Shown here one piece after another: positions 17,661-25,881 of a DNA stretch of 64,000 nucleotides. The number at the start of each line of letters is the position of its first letter. Positions within the stretch are counted from its first letter, which is position 1. The notes beneath the pieces were generated by a model. That model searched no databases, was not told the origin of the DNA, and worked only from the letters and a program-made list of their open reading frames with translations. A program made the position numbers and the translations under genes. This DNA comes from Sva-07 sp963710625 (GTDB lineage: Bacteria; Actinomycetota; Acidimicrobiia; Acidimicrobiales; Ilumatobacteraceae): contig CAVQBG010000008.1 in assembly GCA_963710625.1 (NCBI GenBank), positions 310,001-374,000 on the forward strand, in the 5' to 3' direction.

Positions 17661-17902
17661 CCGCCAAGCCAGTGCAGACGTGGAACCCGTACTGGCGACA
17701 GCTTCCCCGTCTTCGTAGACGACCAACGCGTGCGGTCGAGCATCCGATTGCGGGTAGGGCCGGATACCAGATCACGCGTCTCGAACGGTCAGGTCAACTT
17801 ACGTGGCCGACCGACGACCCCGAATGGTGGGCCTCAGCCGTCACCAGCCCAACACTTGGCGACCGCATCGACGCGATCGCAGCCGCAGCGACCAGCACGT
17901 AG
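17657..17902 (+). CDS. Hypothetical protein, operon partner of the membrane protein
   Basis: An 81-residue soluble protein, basic at the N-terminus with Trp-rich segments ('WNPYWRQLPRLRRRP', 'DDPEWWASAV'). It overlaps the upstream gene by 4 bp, implying translational coupling. Family unknown. Confidence 0.6.
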   Translation: MTAKPVQTWNPYWRQLPRLRRRPTRAVEHPIAGRAGYQITRLERSGQLTWPTDDPEWWASAVTSPTLGDRIDAIAAAATST

Positions 17903-18112
17903 CCAGGGGCACCCGGTGACAAGCCACTCTGAATGCCGCTCGGGACACGAATCGCAAGCGACCAGCGCGCACCGATCGTCCGTTCTAGAAGTGTCCCCGA
18001 CCGCCGGGTCGGTGACGCGGTTACGTGACATGCTGCTTGGGAGCTGGACGTCATCGATCCGATTCGTGGTCAAGGCCGGATACCCATGTTCGGCGAAGAT
18101 GCGGGGGCCGAC

Positions 18113-19132
18113 TCAGGCCAGGGTGGGGAGCCGGTAGGCGCGGGCTGCGGTGTCGTGGAACAGGTCTCGCTTCTCGTCAGCCGAGCAATCGGCGGCGATG
18201 CGCTTGAACGCGTTCCAGAGCACGACGTAGCCCACGCCCTGCTTGTCCACGGGAAAGTTGCTCTCGAACATGCAACGCTGCGGGCCGAACTCTTCGATGG
18301 CCCAACGCAACGGCCCGGCCCACGGCGCTGCCAACTCTTCGGAGGTCGGCGGGCGCTCCTGCTTGTCCCATCGGAATCCCATCATGGGCATGCCAATACC
18401 ACCGACCTTCAGGTAGGTGTTCGGGCGTGCGGCCAGGGCGCTCATGCTGTGCTTCCACACCTCGATGATCTCGTCGCGACGGTTCTTGTAGGGGCCGGTG
18501 CCGAGCACTAAGCCGATGTGGTCCACGACGATGGAGGTGTCGGGGCAGGCTCTTGCCACTTCGACCAGCTCGCCCAGCTGAGGGTGGTACACCTGCGCGT
18601 CGTAGGTGTAGCCCATCTCGCCCACCGTGCGGACACCGGCAAGGTAGCCGGGATCATCCATGGCGGCGCTCGGGCCCATGTCAAGCGGTGGGTGGTCATC
18701 CTGGGCGGTGATGTAGCGCACCCCGCGGAATCGGCCGCGACCGGCCTCCTCGTGGGCCTGCAGTACTTCGACCACGGCCTCGCCGAGCGAGACGTCGGCG
18801 TGCCCGATGATCGCAGCGATCTCTGCCCCGCCACCCTCGGCGCTGCGCTCGGCCAGCTCGACCACGAACTCGGTCTCGCCGACGGGACGAAGGTGATCGG
18901 GACCGACGGAGCGGTACTCGGTGCCGCATTCGAGGAACACCGTGCGCACGACGTTGTGCCCAGCGCCGGTGTCGGCGTGCAGGTCTTCGAGGGTGTAGGG
19001 CCAGCCGGTGTGTCCCTCGTCGAGCCAGAGGTGATGGTGAGGGTCGCAGATCGGCAAGTCCGGTTCGAGCGCGTCCTCCTGTACCTGGCAGATCCACGCC
19101 GCGTGTTCCTGTCCGAGTCGGCCGGTGGCCAT
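18113..19132 (-). CDS. Amidohydrolase family 2 metal-dependent hydrolase
   Basis: A 339-residue TIM-barrel amidohydrolase. The metal-binding HxH is in 'ICDPHHHLW' near residue 30, later ligands are in 'VVDHIGLVLG' and the final strand 'RCMFESNFPVDKQGVGY'. This is the amidohydro_2 (2-pyrone-4,6-dicarboxylate lactonase-like) pattern. It probably hydrolyses a lactone or decarboxylates an aromatic-derived acid; the substrate is unknown. The family start 'MATGRLGQEHAAW' places the Met at 19132, although the frame stays open far upstream. It is an isolated metabolic gene among island cargo. Confidence 0.87.
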   Translation of the reverse strand: MATGRLGQEHAAWICQVQEDALEPDLPICDPHHHLWLDEGHTGWPYTLEDLHADTGAGHNVVRTVFLECGTEYRSVGPDHLRPVGETEFVVELAERSAEGGGAEIAAIIGHADVSLGEAVVEVLQAHEEAGRGRFRGVRYITAQDDHPPLDMGPSAAMDDPGYLAGVRTVGEMGYTYDAQVYHPQLGELVEVARACPDTSIVVDHIGLVLGTGPYKNRRDEIIEVWKHSMSALAARPNTYLKVGGIGMPMMGFRWDKQERPPTSEELAAPWAGPLRWAIEEFGPQRCMFESNFPVDKQGVGYVVLWNAFKRIAADCSADEKRDLFHDTAARAYRLPTLA

Positions 19133-19282
19133 GACCTCAACGTAGATGGCCGAGCGCCTCATGACGGCACATCCCGAGCGACCCGGGTGTCCCATGCCGC
19201 CGGCTGCGGGCGTGGTCGAAGTCGAGGCATCGGGTGACGGTGATGGTGTTGGGTGGATGTCCCACGATTCAAGGAGGACACC

Positions 19283-20194
19283 ATGCCCACACTGCTCACC
19301 AACCACGCCGCTCTCTGCATCGACGATCCACCGTGGTCGCCCGACGAAGCCCAAGTGGCGGCTGCCGCATTCCTCGCGCGATACAGCGGCCGCACGCTGG
19401 AGGCGTATCGCCATGACCTGCGCTACTACTTCCAGTGGGCCGCTGACCAACAGCTCGCGGTCCTCGACGCGTCCCGAGCCCACATCGAGATCTACCGCTC
19501 CACGATGGAACAACGCAGGCTCGCAGCATCGACGATCGACCGGCGACTGACGACGGTGTGTGGCTACTACCGCTTCGCCCACATCGACGGTCGCATCCCC
19601 GCCAACCCGGCCCAGTACGTGCGTCGTCCCAGAGTCCAGCCGACCGAGCAGCATGCGATGGATCGCGGTGAACTCGGCCGTTTCTTGTTCGCTGCCGAGA
19701 ACTACGACCGCGCCCACGCCGCTCTGGCCGTGCTGCTCGGCCTCAACGGGCTGCGCGTGTCCGAAGCCTGCGCGACGAACATCGAGAACCTGGCGTTCGA
19801 GCGCGGCCACCGAACACTGCGGATCGTCGGCAAGGGCAACAAACCCGCCGTCATTCCCCTGGTGCCGCGCACGGCACGCACGATCGACCTCGCCATCGGC
19901 GAACGCCACGAAGGCCCAATCCTGGTGCGGCGCGACGGCCAACGGCTCGATCGGCGAACAGCGCATCGCTGGGTGCGATCGATCGGCAAACGAGGCGGAC
20001 TCGGCCACGTCCATCCCCACATGCTGCGCGCCGCGTTCATCATGGCCGCCCTCGACGCCGGCGTCCCACTGCGCGACGTCCAACTCGCCGCCCGCCACGC
20101 CGACCCGCGCACCACCACGATCTACGATCGACGCCGACAGAACTTCGACCGCCACGCCGCATACGTCGTTGTCGCCTTCGTCGCCAGCGGCTGA
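19283..20194 (+). CDS. Tyrosine recombinase (phage-integrase family)
   Basis: A 303-residue tyrosine recombinase: an N-terminal SAM-like core-binding domain ('ARYSGRTLEAYRHDLRYYF') and a C-terminal catalytic domain with Arg in 'GLNGLRVSEAC', a Lys near 'RIVGKGNKPAVIPL', HxxR in 'HPHMLRAAFI', the second His in 'ARHADPRTT' and nucleophile Tyr in 'TTIYDRRR'. A strong AAGGAGGA ribosome site supports the ATG at 19283. It is unrelated in detail to the paired recombinases at 22400 and may be a remnant of a second mobile element. Confidence 0.88.
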   Translation: MPTLLTNHAALCIDDPPWSPDEAQVAAAAFLARYSGRTLEAYRHDLRYYFQWAADQQLAVLDASRAHIEIYRSTMEQRRLAASTIDRRLTTVCGYYRFAHIDGRIPANPAQYVRRPRVQPTEQHAMDRGELGRFLFAAENYDRAHAALAVLLGLNGLRVSEACATNIENLAFERGHRTLRIVGKGNKPAVIPLVPRTARTIDLAIGERHEGPILVRRDGQRLDRRTAHRWVRSIGKRGGLGHVHPHMLRAAFIMAALDAGVPLRDVQLAARHADPRTTTIYDRRRQNFDRHAAYVVVAFVASG

Positions 20195-20327
20195 GAACGT
20201 GACCTCACGGCACATGAGGGGTACCGCGGTCACCGTGGGGTCGAACCCTATGGGACATGCGAGTGTGCGCAGTGTGCCGGGTTCAAGCTGCTCGCTAGCA
20301 CCGCCAGCTGACCAGCGTCATCGCGTG

Positions 20328-20975
20328 TCAGGGCAAGTCGCGGCTGGCAGCGATGATGGTGTCGCAGCGGTCGGCGTCGCGGGCGGCGACGACGAGTTCG
20401 CCGTCATGGAAGGTGTAGTCGACGCCATGCCGTTCGAGCTCGTCGACGATCGTGTCGACGGCGCTGGTTGACCATTCGACAGTTGAGTACGCCACCAGCT
20501 CAGCGCCGCCGGCGTTGGTGTCGGGCGGGCCGGTGTCGATGTCGGCGATCATGCGGTCCAGGAGTGCTTCGTGTCGGGTGTCGACGACGAGGTCATCGCC
20601 TTCCAGCGTGTAGGTGACGTTGCGGCGTTCGAGTTCGGCGCAGATCGACGCGAGCGATTCCGGCGGCCAGTCGACGGTCCCGTACACGATTTCGGTGTCG
20701 TCGTCGGCGATGGTGGCGGCGGGCGGCGCGGGATGCTGTCCCGGGGTGCCGGCGAACGACGCTTGGACGAGGTGAGCGCGGCGGATCTCTTCGGCGGCGG
20801 AGTTGCCCATCAGCCCAACGATGATCCAGCCCACGAAGCCGAACACGAGACCGAGCCAGAACCCTGCGGCCGGGCGGCCTTTCGACCTGCCGATGGCGTA
20901 GCCGATGCCGCCGGAGATGCTGACCCACATCGCGAGGAAGACGACGATGATCAGCAGTTCCAACATCGACGTCAT
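20328..20975 (-). CDS. Membrane-anchored protein with an internal duplication
   Basis: A 215-residue protein. Two N-terminal membrane helices ('LELLIIVVFLAMWVSISG', 'GFWLGLVFGFVGWIIVGLMG') have a PspC/YqaE-like glycine-rich loop between them. The C-terminus contains two copies of a ~55-residue unit, each running 'YGTVDWPPESLASICAELE' / 'YSTVEWSTSAVDTIVDELE' and then 'YTLEGDDLVV' / 'YTFHDGELVV'. Start at ATG 20975 or 20966. Function unknown. Confidence 0.75.
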   Translation of the reverse strand: MTSMLELLIIVVFLAMWVSISGGIGYAIGRSKGRPAAGFWLGLVFGFVGWIIVGLMGNSAAEEIRRAHLVQASFAGTPGQHPAPPAATIADDDTEIVYGTVDWPPESLASICAELERRNVTYTLEGDDLVVDTRHEALLDRMIADIDTGPPDTNAGGAELVAYSTVEWSTSAVDTIVDELERHGVDYTFHDGELVVAARDADRCDTIIAASRDLP

Positions 20976-21227
20976 CGTAGGTTGGCAGGACAACCCACGC
21001 GCGGCCAGAGCGTGCAGGTCGATCGCTTCGGCGGCGAATCGGCGCCAGATCGTTCGGTGGGGCACATCGGCGCGCTTGTCGAAACGAGGTTCCTCTGCCC
21101 CTGATCGCCGGGTGTGCCGCGATACGAAAGCGTGGCAGACCGGAACATCGGGGACAGGGCGAATACCGAGATCGCACGTGGCCAGTGGCTACTTTGCAGG
21201 AGACACGTGATCTTCAGGAGGAACTGC

Positions 21228-21677
21228 GTGCACCGCCCCATGAAAGGCACACTGAAGTTGGCAGCCGTCACCTGCTTGATCGGCGCGTTGGCTTCTTGCG
21301 GCGACGACGACGCAGAAGATGTGTCTACGCAAACCGCGAACTCGGCGCAGCCCACAGACGAGCCGCAGCCAGACACGACGGTCGCGAGCGATGAGTCGGT
21401 CGCGAGCGATGTCTCAGTAGCGGTGGAACCAAATAGCGCAGGCCCACAACCGTGCGAAGGCGCCAAAGTCACCGTCAACTACGACGCCGACCTTGTGAAG
21501 AACGGGCTTGGATGCCGACCGACCCCTACGCAGCAGATCGACGTCCTCATCAGTGCTAGCGAGCCCAACCCGGCCCAGATTTGCACCAAAATGGACGGCT
21601 GGCTGCGTCCTGCCGTGGCAGGGGATGCGCTCGGCGGCTGGGTTTGCGAATACGCCGACCCCGAGCTGTTGCGGTAA
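21228..21677 (+). CDS. Putative secreted lipoprotein
   Basis: A 149-residue protein with a lipoprotein signal peptide: basic start, 'LKLAAVTCLIGALASCGDDD' with lipobox L-A-S-C, then a Ser/Thr/Asp linker and a ~70-residue domain with four Cys that could form disulfides. AGGAGG six bases before the GTG at 21228 decides this start over the ATG at 21240. No known domain. Confidence 0.7.
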   Translation: MHRPMKGTLKLAAVTCLIGALASCGDDDAEDVSTQTANSAQPTDEPQPDTTVASDESVASDVSVAVEPNSAGPQPCEGAKVTVNYDADLVKNGLGCRPTPTQQIDVLISASEPNPAQICTKMDGWLRPAVAGDALGGWVCEYADPELLR

Positions 21678-21788
21678 GCGTCGCGGCTCACTGCTATCCG
21701 GACCGGGCTGTAGGCGACATCGTAGGATGAGCTCGTCCAAAGGGGGAGGGGCGGACCCAGGACGCAACATAGGCCGCCCTAAGAGGGA

Positions 21789-22076
21789 GTGGAACCCGTG
21801 GCAAAGGTAGTCGTTCGCCGCAACATGAGCCCGTTCGGTGGGGCACGTCGCATCACCGTCGCGATCGACCGGAAGGTTGTGTGCGAACTGCATGCCGGTG
21901 GCCGGTTCGAGATGGACATCGAACCTGGCTGGTACGGCGTGGAGGCCGAATGGGGACGCGGGAACCGTTCAGCGTCGTTCGACAACAAGGACGGCTCCCC
22001 GGTCGAGATCGTCGTCGGTCTCCCGTGGATGAGCCTGGGGAAGCGCCCCACCATCTCTATCAGCGTCGGGGAGTGA
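21789..22076 (+). CDS. Hypothetical small beta-rich protein
   Basis: About 95 residues with alternating strands ('RRITVAIDRKVVCELHAGG', 'WYGVEAEWGRGNRS', 'PVEIVVGLPW'). No known family. The start could be either GTG at 21789 or 21798. Confidence 0.55.
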   Translation: MEPVAKVVVRRNMSPFGGARRITVAIDRKVVCELHAGGRFEMDIEPGWYGVEAEWGRGNRSASFDNKDGSPVEIVVGLPWMSLGKRPTISISVGE

Positions 22077-22233
22077 CTGGTCCGCTGGTGCGAGCCGGTC
22101 AGGCGAACTGATCGAACAGGTAGCTCGACCGGCCTGCTCGGCTACCACCAGCGGACCGGTCGCCTGAGCGTACGACACGCCTCCCGGCAGCAGAGAGTCC
22201 TGGGATTTCGGCTGTTGGAGGTTGATCAGGTCC

Positions 22234-22277
22234 CCGATGTGCCGTTCGAGGGCACTCGATAACGGCGAGCGATAACC
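22234..22277. repeat. 44-bp inverted repeat, right copy
   Basis: Reverse complement of 15417-15460 with three mismatches. It lies 53 bp left of the first paired-recombinase transposon. Confidence 0.65.
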
Positions 22278-22399
22278 GTCTCCGGACACGGTGCGCCGCG
22301 CCACGCGTCGGCCCTTACCGGGTACCCCATAACGCCTAATACACGTGTGATCCAGACGGCATCCGCGTCGGCTTCGAGGGCTGCTGGGAGCGTGGGCGG

Positions 22400-23446
22400 A
22401 TGAACCCGTTTCCATGTCTTGTTCGATCCTCGAGCCCTGGCGGGGAGGTGAGGTATGCGCTGGGCGATCCGTTGGTCGATTCGTATCTGGCGTTCGTGGC
22501 TGGGCGGTGTCGTGCGAACACGTTGCGGGCGGTTGCGCATGATCTGAAGACCTTCTTCACCGTCGTCGACAAAGCACCGGTTGATGTCGTCGCGGCGGAC
22601 GTCTTCGCGTTCATCGCTGAGCAGCGCGGCGATCGGACGGTGGTGCGCATCGGTGACGGCGAGTCGAAGTTGTCGGCGCGCACGATCGCTCGACGGCTGT
22701 CGTCGATCTCGGGTCTCTACGCGTATCTCGTTGCCCGCGGCGACACGGCGGTCACCGCGAACCCGGTCCCGCGTGGGTTGTCGACGCGTCGCCGAGGCGG
22801 GCGTCGACGCGAGGTGCCACTGGTGCGCGTCCCGCGGACGCTGCCAAAGATTCTCTCGCCGGGCGAGGTGACTGCGTTGTTGGCGGCGCTGCGAACCCAC
22901 CGGGACCGGGCGATGGTTCTCGCAATGGTGCTGGGCGGTCTGCGCCGTTGCGAGGTGCTCGGTCTGCGCTTGGGTGACATCCAGGTGCCGGAACGATCGT
23001 TGTTCATCGCCGAAGGCAAGGGCGGCCATCAGCGCGTGATCCCGATCTCGAACACGTTCTTCGTCGCTGTCGGCGACTACCTCCGTCACGAGCGACCCTG
23101 CGACGTCGACACCGACCGGGTGTTCGTCACCTTGAAGGGCCCGACACGTGGCCGCCCGCTCACTGCCGATGGGATCGACACGATCCTGCGCGGCGCCCGT
23201 GACCGTGCCGGGCTCGCCAAAGCAACGTGCCATCAGTTGCGCCACACCTGTCTGACCCGGCTTCGTGAGGCAGGCATGGAACTCGAAGCAGTCCAGGCTC
23301 AAGCCGGCCACGCGTCGATCGAATCGACGCGCATCTACCTCCACCTCACCAACGACTGGCTCGCCGCCGAGTATCGACGAGCAACCGAACGCATCGACGC
23401 CGACGCCGCAGCCGAGCTGCGCTCGATGCAGGAGATCAACCAGTGA
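22400..23446 (+). CDS. Tyrosine recombinase A (TnpA-like), copy 1
   Basis: A 348-residue tyrosine recombinase. The N-terminal SAM-like domain ('DSYLAFVAGRCRANTLRAVA') precedes a catalytic domain with 'LGGLRRCEVLGLRL' (Arg), 'AEGKGGHQRVIPI' (Lys), 'CHQLRHTCLTRL' (HxxR), 'QAGHASIESTRIYLH' (His and Tyr). All catalytic residues appear intact. The stop overlaps the GTG of the second recombinase (GTGA), so the two are translationally coupled and probably act as a heteromeric transposase. Confidence 0.9.
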   Translation: MNPFPCLVRSSSPGGEVRYALGDPLVDSYLAFVAGRCRANTLRAVAHDLKTFFTVVDKAPVDVVAADVFAFIAEQRGDRTVVRIGDGESKLSARTIARRLSSISGLYAYLVARGDTAVTANPVPRGLSTRRRGGRRREVPLVRVPRTLPKILSPGEVTALLAALRTHRDRAMVLAMVLGGLRRCEVLGLRLGDIQVPERSLFIAEGKGGHQRVIPISNTFFVAVGDYLRHERPCDVDTDRVFVTLKGPTRGRPLTADGIDTILRGARDRAGLAKATCHQLRHTCLTRLREAGMELEAVQAQAGHASIESTRIYLHLTNDWLAAEYRRATERIDADAAAELRSMQEINQ

Positions 23447-24738
23447 CCGCCGTCGCCGCCACCGGCAGCGTCGAGGCGTGGATCCCACGCCCCGGGTCCG
23501 ACCGCGAATGGCCGGAGCTGTCGCTGCAGGCACCGCTGCTGGTGGTCACGATGCGCCGCTACCTGCTGCAACTCACCACGTTCCTCGCACCGCGCAGCGT
23601 CGACGCCGCCGATGGCACCCTGCGCCAGTTCGCCCGCTGGCTCGTCGCGAACACCGACGCCCGCACCGTTGCCGACATCACCCGCGCTCACATCGAGGAC
23701 TACAAGGTGTGGCTCGCTGCCCAACCCGGCACGAAATCATCGACGCTCGCGAAGAACACCCAACGTCAACGGCTCCGCATGATCCGGATCTTCATCGAGC
23801 GCCTCATCGAATGGGACTGGCCCGACGCACCCGGCCGCAACCCGATCCTGCACGGCGACATCCCACCACGCCCCGAGCCGATCCCGAGATTCCTCACCGA
23901 CCAACAAGCCGCCGCGTTCATGGCCGCCGCCGCAGCCCACCCGCTGGCGCGCTACCGGCTCGTCGCCCAAGTCCTCGCCCGCACCGGGCTACGCGCCACC
24001 GAACTCTGCGAGCTCGCCGCAGACGCCGTGACCCGCATCGGCAACGACGGCTACTGGCTCCGCATCCCGGTCGGCAAGCTCCGCAACGACCGCATGATCC
24101 CGCTCCACGCCGACCTTGTCGAACTCTTCGCCGACTGGACCGCCGCCAACAACGAACACATCCGAAGCTCCGGTCGGCTCCTCGCCGACGGACACGCACC
24201 CATCGACCGGCGAACCGTCCACCGCATCGTCGCCCGAATCGGAGCGACCGCTGGCATCGACGACATGCACCCACACCGACTCCGCCACACCCTCGCCACC
24301 CAAGCCATCAACCGCGGCATGCGCCTCGAAGCAATCGCCGCGCTCCTCGGTCACCGCTCACTCGAGATGACCCTCGTCTACGCCAAGATCACCGACCGCG
24401 TCGTCGCTGACGAATACGCCGCCGTGTGCGAACAGATCGACGCCCTCTACGCCACCGCCGCGACACCCGGCGCGCTGCCCGCCGAGATCGAAACCAACGC
24501 CATGACCCGCCTCCGCCAAGAAACCCACGCCCGCATGCTCGGCAACGGCATGTGCACACGACCCGTCGAACTCGACTGCCGCATGGAAACCATCTGCGAA
24601 ACCTGCGCCTACTTCGACACCGGACCCGAGTTCGTCCCCGTCCTACTCCGCCAACGAAACCACGCCCGAGATCACCAACAACCCGACCGCGCCGCCCTCT
24701 ACGACAGCCTCATCCAACGAACCGGAGCCACCCCTTGA
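23443..24738 (+). CDS. Tyrosine recombinase B (TnpB-like) with Cys-rich tail, copy 1
   Basis: A 431-residue tyrosine recombinase with 'RTGLRATELCELA' (Arg), 'HPHRLRHTLATQA' (HxxR), 'LLGHRSLEMTLVYAK' (His, Tyr) and a C-terminal cysteine cluster ('MCTRPVELDCRMETICETC'), probably a zinc-binding DNA-contact module as in Tn554-type TnpB. GTG start inside the upstream gene. Catalytic residues intact. Confidence 0.9.
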   Translation: MTAVAATGSVEAWIPRPGSDREWPELSLQAPLLVVTMRRYLLQLTTFLAPRSVDAADGTLRQFARWLVANTDARTVADITRAHIEDYKVWLAAQPGTKSSTLAKNTQRQRLRMIRIFIERLIEWDWPDAPGRNPILHGDIPPRPEPIPRFLTDQQAAAFMAAAAAHPLARYRLVAQVLARTGLRATELCELAADAVTRIGNDGYWLRIPVGKLRNDRMIPLHADLVELFADWTAANNEHIRSSGRLLADGHAPIDRRTVHRIVARIGATAGIDDMHPHRLRHTLATQAINRGMRLEAIAALLGHRSLEMTLVYAKITDRVVADEYAAVCEQIDALYATAATPGALPAEIETNAMTRLRQETHARMLGNGMCTRPVELDCRMETICETCAYFDTGPEFVPVLLRQRNHARDHQQPDRAALYDSLIQRTGATP

Positions 24739-24768
24739 CAGCGATCACACGTATAACGCCGGCTCTGC

Positions 24769-24990
24769 AGCCGAACCGTCGGCCGGTGGTGGCCGACCGA
24801 GCGCCGATGATCCCTCGAACTCGGACGCGTCTCGTGTGGGTTCCGGTGTTCGTGTGGCTGCGCGGCCAGGGTGGTCGACATAGCGATCTGTCAGAGCGGC
24901 GGAGGCGAAAGCCGTATGCTCGGGCGGCGGTCTGTCATCGCGATGGCGGAATGTGCATCTGGTCAGCGTTCATTCTGATTTGGAGGGTGG
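24769..24990. promoter_or_regulatory. Promoter region of the TIR-like/NTase/kinase operon
   Basis: 222 bp between transposon copy 1 and the operon, without a gene. It must hold the promoter unless transcription reads through from the transposon. GGAGGGTGG precedes the ATG at 24991. Confidence 0.4.
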
Positions 24991-25878
24991 ATGGAGCGTC
25001 GTGTCTTCGTAAGCGTGAACACCGATCGTTCGCTCGATGAGCGTCAGCGTGCGATCAAACACGCGGTGCTCGATCGTCTCAGGTCGGCGGGTTTCGAACC
25101 ACAGGTGTTCTTCGAGACCGGACTGGCACGGTCGCGCGCGTGGAGCATTGATGCAGTGAACGAGGTACTGGCGCGGTGTGTGGGGGCCGTCGTGCTGGGT
25201 TTCCCTCGGTGGAGAGCGACGACCGAGGCGGGTGCGGCCTTGCTTGTCGGGGAGTATCTCCACATGGAAGGTGCGGCCGCGGTCGCCAGAGGTCTGCCGA
25301 TCTTCATCGCAGCCGAGGACGGCGTGGAAGATCGCGGAATCGTGTACCAAGGCGGCGGGTACGTGATCGCTCCCATCTCGAGGTCCTCGTCTGCCGACGA
25401 CGTGCTTGTGTCCGAGTTCGGTGAGCGGCTCGACGAATGGATCCGCTCGCTGACGAATCTTCGCGACGTGTTTCTCGGATACTGCAGTGGGAGTGACGGA
25501 GTGGCGGCCCGAATCGGGTCGTTGCTTGTTCGTGCGGGAGCGACGGTTCACGACTGGTCGGTGGACTTCCGACCGGGTGGGTCGATCCTTGATCAGATCG
25601 AAGGTGCAAGCGACATCTGTACCGCAGGGGTGTTCGTGTTTAGCGAAGATGACCCCCTCGTCGGCGAGGCCGGATTGGCTGCTCCACGAGACAACGTGGT
25701 GTTCGAGGCCGGATATTTTATTGCCGCCAAGGGTCCTGAGCGCGTGCTGATCGTTCGGGTAGGAAACGCCAAGATGCCCGCGGACCTCGGCGGAAACATC
25801 TACCTCCACCTCGAGCGGCCAGACCTCGTGGCCGGTCTAGAAGCGCAACTCAGCCGATTCGTCAACGAGAGGCTGTAG
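24991..25878 (+). CDS. Two-domain TIR-like protein, putative effector
   Basis: A 295-residue soluble protein. Residues about 158-275 match the predicted nucleotide-binding TIR-like (CAP12/PF10137-type) domain: 'FLGYCSGSDGVAARIGSLLV', 'ILDQIEGASDICTAGVFVF', then 'RDNVVFEAGYFIAAKG' with Glu239 where this family places its catalytic Glu, and 'MPADLGGNIYLHL'. Residues 1-130 look like a second Rossmann-type domain of the TIR/deoxyribosyltransferase group ('RVFVSVNTD', 'GEYLHMEGAAAVARGLPIFI'). TIR domains typically cleave NAD+ in bacterial immunity. It is first in an operon with a nucleotidyltransferase (3-bp gap) and a P-loop kinase. Effector role is inferred from this context. Confidence 0.72.
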   Translation: MERRVFVSVNTDRSLDERQRAIKHAVLDRLRSAGFEPQVFFETGLARSRAWSIDAVNEVLARCVGAVVLGFPRWRATTEAGAALLVGEYLHMEGAAAVARGLPIFIAAEDGVEDRGIVYQGGGYVIAPISRSSSADDVLVSEFGERLDEWIRSLTNLRDVFLGYCSGSDGVAARIGSLLVRAGATVHDWSVDFRPGGSILDQIEGASDICTAGVFVFSEDDPLVGEAGLAAPRDNVVFEAGYFIAAKGPERVLIVRVGNAKMPADLGGNIYLHLERPDLVAGLEAQLSRFVNERL

Positions 25879-25881
25879 AGG

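Larger units (their letters stand above)
22331..24768 (+). mobile_element. Paired tyrosine-recombinase transposon, copy 1
   Basis: A 2438-bp unit repeated at 27478-29915 in the same orientation, same length and near-identical sequence (I see about six amino-acid changes over 779 codons). The ends carry short inverted repeats: ACACGTGTGATC near the left end and the complement of GATCACACGTAT near the right. It contains two overlapping tyrosine-recombinase genes and nothing else, resembling Tn554-type tnpA/tnpB units without tnpC. Confidence 0.85.

Noticed and set aside
22226..23533. 435-codon minus frame over recombinase A (and its twin at 27442-28680)
   Set aside because: Duplicated only because the transposon is duplicated; low-complexity composition, no motifs.
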